Assembly: GCF_014529535.1 (NCBI RefSeq) | Contig: NW_023503307.1 | Location: 985,739 to 1,049,738 of the forward strand | Direction: 5' to 3' | Source: Bradysia coprophila | Lineage: Eukaryota > Arthropoda > Insecta > Diptera > Sciaridae | DNA: 64,000 bases | In this document: positions 35,752 through 46,581 of the stretch, one piece after another | Numbering within the stretch: position 1 is the first letter of the stretch | How the letters are laid out: each line of letters begins with the position of its first letter | Notes under the pieces: model-generated | What the model saw: the letters and a program-made list of their open reading frames with translations, nothing else | Databases searched by the model: none | What the model was told of the DNA's origin: nothing | Translations under genes and position numbers: made by a program

Positions 35752-35858
35752 GGCTTGCAACAGAATTTATCCGCGGAACTGACTATAGGGTGTTGTAGCT
35801 GGACTTACCCTCTTTCATTCCACGTATAAAAAACCCCAGATAAATTCTGTTGCAAGCC
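35752..35858. mobile_element. MITE-like inverted repeat, 107 bp
   Basis: 'ggcttgcaacagaatttatc' at the left end and 'gataaattctgttgcaagcc' at the right end are exact 20-base inverted repeats. The interior is non-coding. Confidence 0.7.
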
Positions 35859-37612
35859 ATAAAGTTAGTTGAAGTAAAATGTCGCTCCAGGAGATCCATA
35901 TTTTTCAGTGTTTTCAACTTGTTTTTGGTCTTCAAACAGGCTGGAGCGATGGGAATGAAATAAACTAAATCAAAATTACATGTTCAGCTCGAAATTGTCT
36001 TGAACCGAGCGATCATTGGTCTTGAAAATGTTGCTTTCCTCCTTCTTCGTAGAAGGTGGAAAACCTCATTTCTTTTACTTCACAAAATGAACAGAAACTC
36101 AATTGCTTGCTACGAATATAGGTTTATTGTACTCTGCTTTACAATGCGCAGCGTTCGTTTACATATAAAAAACGTTATTTTACACACATTTCCATATTGT
36201 GTGACCTCTTGTGAAGCACAAATTACATCTTGAGTGACCATTTATTGACAGCCCATCGAAATTGGACGCATTTTCCAGTAGACTTTTTTATATGTGCCTA
36301 GAAAGGACGTCGACCCTAGAGGCCAAAACCACTTTCAAAAAAATTCTTCGAAGCTTGTGTGGCTGGTGAAAGGTTAGCAAAAAGCGAAAACTTGCACTTT
36401 TCTTACAAAAATTTCTCCAGTTACACGACAGTTTAGGGTCGTGTGGGGTATCATTTGAAATGTAATTTTATGTGCTTTTGGGCCAAATAGGGTCTTATGT
36501 GGTTTGGATGCATTTACAATGAAATAGAATTTGAAATGTTTAAGTCCCCATATTTCATCACATATGCATCTAAGCCCCATAAGACTCGAAAGCAGGCGTG
36601 CCGAGTATAGTATGGCGACTGTAGCCAATGCCACATACGAGGAAACTCGTATATGGCGTCGCCACATATTCTATACGAACTTTATTATTAGCTGAAAAAG
36701 TACAATTTAGTTTTTGTGAAACAAGTTTTTTTTTTAACAAAAATTTCGCCTGCGGCGCACTATAACAAAATGTTAAAGATGTCAGTGTTAACACTCTTTA
36801 CGTTCTGAAGCTGTTTTTCTTTAAGACAAAAAGGATATTATCAAACTAGTCTTTCTACTAAAGTATTGATCTCGCACAGAGAAAAGTCTTTGATCTAAGT
36901 TTAGGCTTTCGAAAGAATATAAAGTTTTCAAAGATTTCGTTTTAATCTTTTGCTTTGGTAACAAACTTTCACAACTAACAAAAACTGACTTCTACAGACA
37001 AAAAATTTCAATTTCATAATCGATAAAGTTTCGAATTCTCATCTTAGACATTATATAAGTGAAGGTCAAAAATTTTTAATATTCCAAATTTCATAAACGT
37101 CAAACTAAGGCTCTCAAAAGATTAAAAAGATAACAACTAAATCTTTTGAAAGGTTCAGCATAAAAGAAGGTATGAACCTTTCGAAAGACTTAAAACGAAC
37201 CTAATAAGATTTTAAATTAATCCAGGATTTTTCTCTGTGTACATAATTTCTTAAAAACAAAAAAAGCTTCTAAAAAAGTTTTACTCGCTTCGCTCGCAAT
37301 TAATGTTCATTCATATAATCGTTTTATCATTTAACAAAACCTAAAAAATAGAGGTTTGTATGTCTCCATAGATTTGACCTTTTTTTAATATCCTAAATTA
37401 ATACCCGAACATTTTCGCCACATACGACCAAAACTAAACTCGGCACGTCTGCTCGAAGGTACATAAAATTACCTTTCCAATGAATCCCACACTACCATGT
37501 AGATACGTTTCGTGTAACTCGAGAAATTTCTGTTAGAACAGTGTAAGTTCTCCGTCTTTTTCGGTTGTCAACTTCAACTGCACATATTTCAGTGTGGATG
37601 AATTTTAAATCC

Positions 37613-37626
37613 AATAGGCCCCTATT
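37613..37626. repeat. Target-site duplication, left copy (RT element 1)
   Basis: AATAGGCCCCTATT, identical to 40155-40168. The sequence is nearly palindromic: AATAGG, a 2-base centre, then CCTATT. Confidence 0.85.
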
Positions 37627-40154
37627 GAAAATAATAAGAAGAATTTAACGAAACTTGTGAAAAATAACATAAATAGAGAGACATTAGACCCATCGTTCAG
37701 GAAATTTTCAAATAATCAAGATTTGCTGTCAAATAGAGTAGAATCTAAAATATCAGACGGGGATATTCGTGGAGCCGTGAAATTGCTATCATCTTCTAAT
37801 GAATTAGCTAAGGATAATGAAGAGACGTACAAACGCCTCCTGACTAAACATCCATTACCAAGCAGAAATATCGATATACCACCGGTCGATGATGATTTGG
37901 AATATGTTGTTGTCGAGGAGAGGCAAGTTTATTCAGCGATATTCAGTTTTCCTAATGGATCCGCTTCTGGTATCGATGGTCTATCGCCATAACATCTAAA
38001 AGACATGATTTGTAAATCGAATGGAGAAGCGAGTGTGAAACTCATATCAGCGATAACAAAGCTATCAAATTTGATGCTCTCAGGTGATGTTAATAAGGAC
38101 GTATTATCGATTGTTTACGGAGCAAATCTGTGCGCATTGACAAAAGATGATGGCGGAGTAAGGCCCATTGCTGTTGGCTGTACATTTCGACGTTTGACTT
38201 CAAAAATGGCTTGTAGATCTGAATTTGGTAATGTATCACCAATTTTATTCCCGAAACAAGTAGGTGTCGCAATAAAAGGTGGTGTAGAATCAGCTGTCCA
38301 TGCAGTAAGGTCATTCATGTTTCAAAATCGAGGCAAGAACAAAATCATGGTGAAGGTTGATCTGAGCAATGCTTTCAATGCGATAGAACGAGATGATCTT
38401 TTAAAGGCAATTTTGAAATCGACACCAAGATTATATCGTTTCTTTCATCAGTGTTACGCCGCCCCAACAACGTTGTTTTTTGGTGATTATAGAATCTCAT
38501 CCGAAGTCGGTGTCCAACAAGGTGATCCGTCCGGTCCATTGATCTTTAGCTTAGCAATTCAACCAATATTAGAAGAAATCAAATCAGAATTGAACATCTG
38601 GTTCTTAGATGATGGAACTTTGATTGGTGAGGCAGAAACAGTTAAGAGCGATTTAATTATGATTCAACAAAAGTTCAAAACAATGGGCTTAAACATTAAT
38701 TTCGATAAGTGTGAGTTATTCCAATTAAGTGATGAGGCAACAGTTGGAATGACAACGATCAATGAGCTTTTTCCTGGTATGAAAGTTGTTGGAGAGAAAG
38801 ATCTTACATTACTTGGTGCACCATTGACCATGGCAGCCGTGGAGCCAGTGTTCGATAAGAAAATAGCAGAGATGGAATTGCTTTTCAGTTGCCTGAAAAT
38901 TCTAAAATCTCATATGGCTTATTTCATTTTGAAACACTGTTTCGGAATCCCAAAACTTATTTATTTTCTTCGTACAACACCATTATGGAAATTTCCACAA
39001 ATCATCAACAAGATTGACTTATCTTTGAAGAAAGCAATTGAGACCATTTGTAATATTAAACTAAACGATTATCAACTTTCAGTTTACTCACTGCCGTGTC
39101 ATATGGGCGGTATCGGTATACGCAAAATAGCGGACATTGTGCTTCCAGCATTCCTTTCATCTGTGACATCAACTTCTTCTTTGGTCAACTCGATACTAAG
39201 TGTTACAACTTCTGACCTTGTGGAAGATGCTTTCTATGAAGAAGGAATCGCTATTTGGAATTCAATGAAAAATATCGTACCTATAAATGCAATGGCCACA
39301 CAAAATCAGTGGGACAAAATTAACACTAAAAGAATAATATCGTCATTACAGTTCAAAACAGATAAACAGAATGCATTATTCAAAGCTAGCAGCGAATATG
39401 AATCAAGTTTATGGTTATCTGTTCTCCCATCAAAGAATATCGGAACATTGCTAGATGATAATACGTTCAGAATTTCAATGGCCTTACGATTGGGAGCTGA
39501 TATGTGCAATGAACATACTTGTGCCAGATGTGGAAAGTTAGTTGAGAAATCCGGAATTCATGGCCTTAGCTGTTTGAAAAACATTGGAAAATATGCAAAA
39601 CACAGGGAGTTAAATAATATAATTCATAGAACACTTCATTCAGCGAATGTCCCTGCAAAACTAGAGCCTGACGGGTTGTTCAGAGATGACGGAAAACGTT
39701 TAGACGGATTAACATTAATACCATGGAAACGAGGTTCCTGTCTGGCATGGGACGCAACATGCGTGGACACTTTAGCGGCATCCTATATCAACATATCAAA
39801 GGTCAAAGCTGGTAGAGCAGCGGAAAAAGCAGCGTTGAGAAAGCACAATCTTTACAAAGCTATCAAGGAAAAGAATATCATTTTATTGCCTTTCGCTGTG
39901 GAAACATTGGGGCCATGGTGTGAGGAAGCGAAATCGTTCACCGATGAGCTCGGTCGCCTGCTCGTTGCTGCAACTGGTGAAAAACGTGCCACGAAGTTTT
40001 TTAAACAAAATATTAGCATTGCTATTCAGAGGGGGAATGCGGCTAGTATCATGGGTACTTTCGAGTCAGGTCGCAACTTGGAGGAGATTTATTTTATTTT
40101 ATAATTTATAATTGTATATATATATTTATTTGCTATTGAAAATATAAAACTATA
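37627..40154 (+). pseudogene. RLE-type reverse-transcriptase element, copy 1 (5'-truncated)
   Basis: One frame runs from the 5' junction to 37989, meets a single in-frame TAA (37990-37992), and continues to the stop at 40102-40104. In the 699-residue second part: RT motif A KVDLSNAFNAIERDD (Asp119), motif B GVQQGDPSGPLIFSL (171-184) and motif C FLDDG (200-204). After a thumb-like region comes a zinc knuckle C506-x2-C-x9-H-x3-C523, then a restriction-like endonuclease region, RDDGKRLDGLTLIPW and AWDATCVDT (Asp567 and Asp583). The usual PD is LD here. The order RT, knuckle, nuclease matches R2-type non-LTR elements, but the F-L-D-D-G box differs from the F-A-D-D of R2. The 3' tail is about 50 AT-rich bases with no long poly(A). 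The family name is not known to me. Confidence 0.85.
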
Positions 40155-40168
40155 AATAGGCCCCTATT
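40155..40168. repeat. Target-site duplication, right copy (RT element 1)
   Basis: AATAGGCCCCTATT, identical to 37613-37626. It fixes the 3' end of the insertion at 40154. Confidence 0.85.
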
Positions 40169-40381
40169 CGGCTCAATAGTAAATGTGATTACGTTTCTAA
40201 TAACACCCCACATGACGCTGTACGGCTCGTCTGAATGGAGACATTTTTGTAAGAAAAGTGCAAGTTTTTGGTTTTTTATCACCTTGCCACAGCCACACAA
40301 GCTTCGAAGAATTTTTTTGAAAGTGGTTTTGGCTTTTTGGGATATAAAAAAGTCCACTGGACAATGCGTCCGATTTCGATC

Positions 40382-41218
40382 AGTTGTTTTTCAAAAGAAT
40401 CCCTCTAAACTATTCAGGTCGGTGATGGTCATGTTTCACCGTTAAAGCGCGTTGAATTTAGTTGTTGCTATTTTGAAGCGAAGTTTTGGAAAACTTGGAA
40501 CCTGGAACTGTTCGGGTAAGGTTGAACTTTCTTTTAAGCAAACTTGAACCTGACGGAAATCAGGGTCCAGGAACATATTAATAGACTAAGTTACAGGACA
40601 AAATCAATTACAGTTAAACCTGAAGAACGGGTCCAACCTGATCTGTCTTTCGAACTATAATTAGAATTAATGAAGTAAAAGAGTCTGTATCATGATTCGC
40701 TTGCCGCTGGTAAAATGTTCTTTTTTTTTGAAAGCGACACCTAACACACTAACATAATGGCCAAACATTTTTTGTTCAAATTTTTATAGATTGTTTTCAA
40801 TTGGAGATTCGGATGCATGATGCAATGTGCAACATCACGAAGTAAATAACACTCCCGTTTAATTGCATCACTTTATTCATTTACCCTACAAAGAATTATA
40901 GAAATATATCAGCTACATTACCTTACTTAATGTGTCTGTATCTGTGTATCCATTCTAAAAGCTACCATTTTTTGCTTTCAAGATGAAATTTTTACTTTTT
41001 GCCATAAAACCAATTAAAAAAAAATTGAAACGAAATAAATTACAGATTTGTAAGACTAACAACTAAAACGTAAAAAATATTTTGATTTGAATTTGTTTTT
41101 CCCTTTAATTAAATTGCGTGTAAATTTAAAAAAGAAAGAAATGAAATCAAAACGACAACGAAATCAATACCCGAAATTCAACACCGCATTCAACTGTCTA
41201 GATTCCGTTCTAATTTGA
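40382..41218. other. Intergenic and UBE2G2 3' UTR
   Basis: No gene recognised. A minus-strand AATAAA (complement TTTATT at about 40871) lies about 350 bases past the UBE2G2 stop and is a plausible 3' end for that gene. Confidence 0.4.
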
Positions 41219-42013
41219 TTATGACGGCAGACCTAATGTTTTTCTAACAATTCGTTTTGCAATTTTATTGAATTCTTCTCGTTGTTCACGCCACATAATC
41301 GCTGCATCCACATTAGCACCGGATTCGTCGTTCGGTTCTGTAAAATCATAAAAAAAATAAAATTTTAAACCGAAATTTCTCTGACCCATTTTGCTTGAAT
41401 AAATTTATCCAATTTTACCAGCCAACATTGACACCACACTGAGTAGTATTTTCTCTACACTTTGTACTGGACTCCAGCGTTCCGATGACAATTCATAATT
41501 CATTGGATCATCACCTGGTGCATGAAGAATCGATATACAGACCCGTCCATCCGAGAAAACTGAAATGAAACGAGTACAATGACCGTGCCTTTACTGGACG
41601 TTCAGCCTGGTTTTCTGTTATGTCTTACTATTGGGGTGAAACATTTCGCAGGTGAATTTCATCTTCGGTGGACTTAACGGATAATCAGGTGGGAATACCA
41701 AACGCGCTGGAAATACGCCACCTTCAAAACAGGTTCCGTCAGGTCCGCTAAAAATCCACATTGGAATTTGGTTAAGTTTTATTCGAAAATCTGAAGAACG
41801 CCATGTCCACTTACGCTATTAAGGCTTCCCATTCGAAAAAGTTGTCTTCACTGATCGGACCAGCCACAATACCCTCCGGAGGATTCAATGTTAGCTCTGA
41901 AACGAGCAAGGAAATCAAATTAAAATTGACCTTGTAAATCGATGCATTTTGTCATGCAGACGATGATTACGTTTATATTCGGCCATAAGTCTTCGTAACG
42001 CTGATCCAGCCAT
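41219..42013 (-). CDS. UBE2G2: Ubiquitin-conjugating enzyme E2 G2 (Ubc7)
   Basis: This E2 works with ER-membrane ligases in ER-associated degradation and builds Lys48 chains. Five minus-strand exons: 42013-41971, 41896-41815, 41747-41629, 41559-41419 and 41337-41219. They join in frame to 167 residues (165 in the human protein). The start [14 protein letters not shown] is nearly that of the family. The UBC fold is complete: [30 protein letters not shown], catalytic Cys89 in [15 protein letters not shown] (the acidic loop typical of G2/Ubc7 enzymes), [19 protein letters not shown] and [13 protein letters not shown]. It is divergent from PIGQ, with 551 bases between start codons. The gene is intact. 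Confidence 0.96.
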
Positions 42014-42375
42014 TGTTATTTAATGTTTAATGCAAAAACAAATCGACAAGACTAACAATTTCTTAAGAAAATCAAAAACTTCTGATCTGTCATGTCATAT
42101 GTGACGTAAAATACCGTGAATACCGTGCGTCGATGTTCTACCACGGTTGCCCGATGACAATGACACACACACAAGCAAACTGATGAGCAAATAATCATAA
42201 GGTAATTTCAAGGTTTACCTTGACGAGGTGCCAGTGAGTGCGTCTTGTAAATCAAAAATGTCGACAAAAGTTGCAATTGAGCAACCTGTTCAAGGGGCTG
42301 AGACCCTATTAAGCCATCAGTAGATCTTAAACTTTGTTGTAAATCTTCGATGTTCACCATTCCCTTTTGCTACAG

Positions 42376-42561
42376 TGTACAATCACCACAAAAGAGAAAG
42401 TCGTTGGCATATATACCCTATCGTTTCATATGACGGCTTTCGGTTGTCAAGATGCTATGTTTGTAAACATACCAAACATACGTGGTGTCGTTGAGGAACA
42501 CAACACAAGTTTTCAAATATTTTATTTTTGTTTGTCATCCGATGGAAACATGAAACCTTGA
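42376..42561 (+). other. Open, exon-like segment upstream of PIGQ
   Basis: After a good acceptor ('ttttgctacag' ending at 42375) the frame stays open for 61 codons to a TGA at 42559-42561, in the same frame as PIGQ, which starts at 42565. An internal ATG is at 42430. No upstream exon with a matching phase was found. It may be a 5' leader with an upstream ORF, an alternative N-terminal exon ended by a stop, or chance. The product is not recognised. Confidence 0.3.
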
Positions 42562-42564
42562 CTC

Positions 42565-45019
42565 ATGACCAACATAAAAATATTCATATCCTCTGAATTG
42601 TACTTCAGTTCCGTCAACGGCTATTTATTCGGCTATGTGAAACAATTCAAAGAGTCGATCGCCTTCTATTTGCTACGATGCGGTTCCAACGACAGCAATT
42701 TGAATGGGAATGGTCAATTGCTTGGAGCTATAATTGACAACGAGTACGCCGATGGAAATGACTCCTCGAATTTCGTACAATTTGTAAACGGCTCCAAGAA
42801 CATTTTATTGAATCGTGTTGTTATCAACCGAACCACAAATGTACCAATTGAGTCAGTGCAGATCATTTTGTACGACAACATGAAATGGATTGAAGCATCA
42901 GCCGATTTAGACGGTGATGTGGATACGATCAATGAGGACTGCATGATTAAATGTTTGGGTCTGTTCATTCATGACGATCGCAACAAAATTAAGTCTTTCG
43001 ACAAAAACACCGCTGGCTGGAACATTAAAATAGTTCAAATTGTCGGGTTTGCTGTAATGGCAATACTGAATATGGTGAACAAATTGGCTGTGGTTAAACA
43101 CATGATGGACTGGTGGCACTGTCTAAACGGCGGATTGCGTAGAAAGTAATGAAATGTTAAGATAGTATCTCTACGAACTAAAACTTATAAATTTGCAGAC
43201 AAAAATTGTGGACCATCGGTTCGGATGTTTTGGCTGGGCTTGTTATATTAACATGGTTGATCTACCTGGGAAAGCCGGGACAGTATTTTATGCAATTTAC
43301 CGAGGTAATTTATTCTACTCGGAGATCTATTGTCGTTGACCAAGAATTTACAAAATGATTTTCAAGTTTGTCGTCTACAACGTACGCATTCTATTGAGTT
43401 CACTGAAAGGCAGTCCAGCCGGCTTGAAACTGAATGTTGAACTAAACAATTTCTTCCTAAACTGTTTCACTTATCATGTGGATTTGTGGGCAACATTTCT
43501 CGGTAAATTGTGTGAAATTTATATTTTTCGGTTTGAATTCGTTACATGTCCCATTTCTCATTCCGCAGTACTTGTGTCACCTGCCGTTCAGTACCTCTTC
43601 ATACCGCTGGCTATTATTGGTTGTTTGGGTCTGTCATTTCAATTGGCTTTATTGTCGGATTTGCTGGTGTTGATCAGCGTGCATGCTCATTGCTTCTACA
43701 TCTACACAGCAGTGTAAGGAATTCTATTTTCGTAAAGTAGTTGAGGTCAATCCGCAAAGTCGGATTGACTGCCTTTGAAATGGTAGAAATTTGGACTAAA
43801 ATGTGGGACGCTGAACGTATTTTGTTCATCCAACATTGACGTTAATGTAGACCAGACACTAATGTCCACTGCAACCAGCAATTTTTTTATATCTTGATCT
43901 TTCTTTAAGCAGTGCAATGGAAAGATCAACGAAATTGCAAGAAGCGAAGTGTGAAGAAGGAACAGTATCTCTAGAAGTCGGATGTTGGGCAGATTGAGAT
44001 TGATCAGGTTCTTAGGGACTGTTCACAAGTGTCGTGACGTCACGTCCTAAGGGTTGTTTGAGAAAACATGACGGTTCTTGCAAATTTGGTATTATACTTT
44101 GTCTCGTGAGGAGAAGGAGGTGTAGAGAAAACTCCGTGAAATCGCGTGACGGCCAGGGCTTACTTTAGAGAATTTTAATTCTGAAAATTCCGAAAATTCT
44201 GAAAAAATTCCGAAAAAGTTCCGAAAAATTCCGGCCTGGTGACGGCCCTTAGGCAATTTTATCAATACACATGTCTAATCATTTTCGTTCTCTGATACCG
44301 TTACAGCCTGTATCACATTGAAGTTGTGGGTATATCTGCCTTATGGAGAGTATTTTTGGGCAAACGAAATAACATTCTGAAAGGTAAGAACAGACTCCTT
44401 GGACTCGACTGAACTACTACTGAAACGTAATTTGTATTTCAGACCGCATTGAGTCGCATGATTACACAAATCCTCAGCTGTATTTAGCAACAATGTTCTT
44501 TGCAACGTTGCTCTTCATTCTACCAACGGTGTTGGTGTATTACACCGTTTTTGCAGCGGTAAGATTTTGCTCTTTGCAGATTTATTCAGTTTTTTGGTTC
44601 ACATTTTCTTTTCATTCAGCTAAGATTTTGTGTGTATTGCATCACTTACACCCTGGCTATGATACAACGTCAAATACTGATCTTCCCTACATACAACTAC
44701 TTGAAATGGCTAACTGGTAGCTTTGTTAACGATGGTATAGACCATTTATCGCTTCTCCAATCAGTTTCATTTCACTAATTCAATCTGATCATTTTCAGAT
44801 AATATCGAGATGACATGCCTTGTCAATAGAACTGCGAAAACTGCAAACGTTACGTGTCCCGTTTCGATTATTTCAATTGAAGCAAAATCTTCGATGCCTA
44901 CCAGTAGATGTCCATCGAATATTAAACTCAATTCTGATTCGTTGATGTCAATCGACCAATTTCTGCTCAGCCTCATCCGCAGTGATATGTTGGGATTTAT
45001 TCATCCGCAAAGGAAGTGA
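42565..45019 (+). CDS. PIGQ: GPI-GlcNAc transferase subunit Q (PIGQ/Gpi1)
   Basis: PIGQ stabilises the ER complex that moves GlcNAc from UDP-GlcNAc to phosphatidylinositol, the first step of GPI-anchor synthesis. Eight exons: 42565-43145, 43199-43304, 43367-43502, 43569-43713, 44307-44383, 44443-44558, 44620-44734 and 44799-45019. All phases match and give 498 residues. The Gpi1 domain starts near residue 230. It has SLKGSPAGLKLNVELNNF, then LVSPAVQYL, LGLSFQLALLSDLLVL, HAHCFYIYTA, ISALWRVFLGKRNNILKDRI, and LFILPTVLVYYTVFA. Several hydrophobic stretches fit a multi-pass ER protein. The N-terminal 190 residues are poorly conserved, as in the family. The ATG at 42565 gives the expected MTNIKIFISSEL start. 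Convergent with proteasome beta 3. Confidence 0.93.
44014..44252. repeat. Degraded MITE and ATTCCGAAAA run in PIGQ intron 4
   Basis: It begins 'agggactgttcacaag', similar to the left end of the MITE at 7734, and includes 'aaacatgacgg'. The right part holds about five units of 'attccgaaaa' (44168-44232). The right terminal repeat is not clear. Confidence 0.4.
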
Positions 45020-45538
45020 TCCAATTCACCAATAGTTCCATGTTTTGTACAAAGAGTGTCAGACCGGATGGTCGTTTGTATTATTCGTCAATAAAGTACG
45101 AGTCTAGTTCAACTGAAGAAAAAGATTTTGATGATGTAAGTGGGCTCGTCCAAGCGAGTTGCAAGTATAAAGATGGAATGCGATGGAATGGAACGGAATT
45201 TCTCAAAGAGAGGGTCATTCAATGCAATATGCAGACGTTTATTTTGTGAAGAGTTTTCCTAAGAGTTGTCCTAGTGATTTGACAAAATTCAGAGGCGGGA
45301 TCAGCTTAGGGTTCTTCGAGTCATGGTGACGGATGTGAGAGCTTTTATAATGCCAGTAGGAAGTCTAAACTACACTAAGAGTCATTTCAAACTAGTAGGT
45401 TCGCTCGCCACCTTTCAAGGATCCAGTTGCCCGCCTGCCGTACTACTTTAGTCTAAACAACAAAATGAAGACAACACTGGGCCATGTTTTCTTAAGCGTA
45501 GAAAAATGTATTCCTTTGATATTTTTGAAAGAACAAAC

Positions 45539-46156
45539 TTAATCCATTCGAGTTTTCAATGTTTTGGCGGTGATCTTATCCTTTTCGATGATGTAGACCG
45601 TTGCACCCCATCCAGACATAGCATCCCGATCGAACGCATTTATCATCGCCTGCGAAATGCATTCAAATAAATCGTCCGGCTGCAAATCGGGCTTCCACAG
45701 CGTTTCGCACATTCCATACAGTTGTTCCGAGCAAGTTCCACTCACAACGAAATCGTCTGGTTTTTCTATGCAGCCAATCAAATCCATATTACAGATGAAC
45801 GGTTCGAATGTGACCGGATGTAGTCCGGCTATGACGGGCTCGATGAAGTATGGACCGAAACGTTTCTCGTACAAGAAGCTGGACAACATGAAGCCGAATC
45901 GTTCCGGTGTCATTGGGCGATTTTCACGTACCTCGTACAAATTTTTACGGAATATCAAGCGATCCTTTACCGTTAGAATGTCTGATTGGAGACCACATAA
46001 GCCCAAGTACAGATGCGGATTGATCTCGAACACCTTTTCGAAATCGGTTGCAATTGTCTGTGCCTGGACACCGAATCTATGATCTGTGGCTATTGCAACG
46101 CAATCTTTTCCGAGCATTGCGACCACACAGCCCCCATTGTAAGAAGTGATGGACAT
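45539..46156 (-). CDS. Prosbeta3: 20S proteasome subunit beta 3
   Basis: A structural, non-catalytic beta subunit of the 20S proteasome core ring. It is a single exon of 205 residues, exactly the family length. The N-terminus [20 protein letters not shown] lacks a propeptide and catalytic Thr, as expected for beta 3. Diagnostic blocks follow: [68 protein letters not shown] and the C-terminal GWGATVYII. The ATG at 46156 starts the conserved MSI. The 3' end faces PIGQ, with 519 bases between stop codons; a minus-strand AATAAA (complement TTTATT at about 45239) may end the transcript. Confidence 0.97.
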   Translation of the reverse strand: MSITSYNGGCVVAMLGKDCVAIATDHRFGVQAQTIATDFEKVFEINPHLYLGLCGLQSDILTVKDRLIFRKNLYEVRENRPMTPERFGFMLSSFLYEKRFGPYFIEPVIAGLHPVTFEPFICNMDLIGCIEKPDDFVVSGTCSEQLYGMCETLWKPDLQPDDLFECISQAMINAFDRDAMSGWGATVYIIEKDKITAKTLKTRMD

Positions 46157-46581
46157 TCCGATAGATTTTGTTACTGGTTATCGACACTGGATCACAATAA
46201 AAATCGACTTTAAATTCAAAAATGCCGAATGTATGTTGAATGAACCAACAATGATTGGACAAAAATCTTGCAAGTTTTGTAGTTGACGTTTGTAATTTAG
46301 TGTTGCCACCGTTGCCGACAATATACTAGTAGAGCCTGCGGGAAACCGGCGATGTATTCCATCCCAGCAGGTTTTTTGTTTTTAACCGTTTCGCCTATCT
46401 AAAACTTTCTCCCAGATTTTTAAATTGGACTTTCTCTGATTAGCGATGACAATGATTAAGATTGGCTCGCTCGGTATGTGTTTTTAATACATATGGTAGT
46501 ACGGTGTTTCGGTGAGGTTTGAAATTAAGTTTCTCTATGTTGCCGACATTGCAATGGTGCTAGGCAAAGCAATGAATGTGC
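46157..46581. other. Proteasome beta 3 promoter region and intergenic
   Basis: Upstream of beta 3 and before the nested transposons. No TATA-like box is convincingly placed. No gene recognised. Confidence 0.35.

Larger units (their letters stand above)
36254..40381. repeat. Foldback element interrupted by an RT element
   Basis: The left arm (36254 to about 36620) matches the reverse complement of the right arm (about 37415-37626 plus 40155-40381). Examples are 'ttcaaaaaaattcttcgaag' at about 36335 and its complement at about 40300, and 'aacttgcacttttcttacaa' and its complement at about 40250. The right arm is split by the reverse-transcriptase element at 37627-40154. The loop between the arms is about 0.8 kb and non-coding. 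Confidence 0.65.

Noticed and set aside
38090-38318. Minus-strand frames inside RT element copy 1
   Set aside because: Shadows of the reverse-transcriptase frame.
45657-46082. 141-codon plus-strand frame
   Set aside because: It is the antisense shadow of proteasome beta 3.
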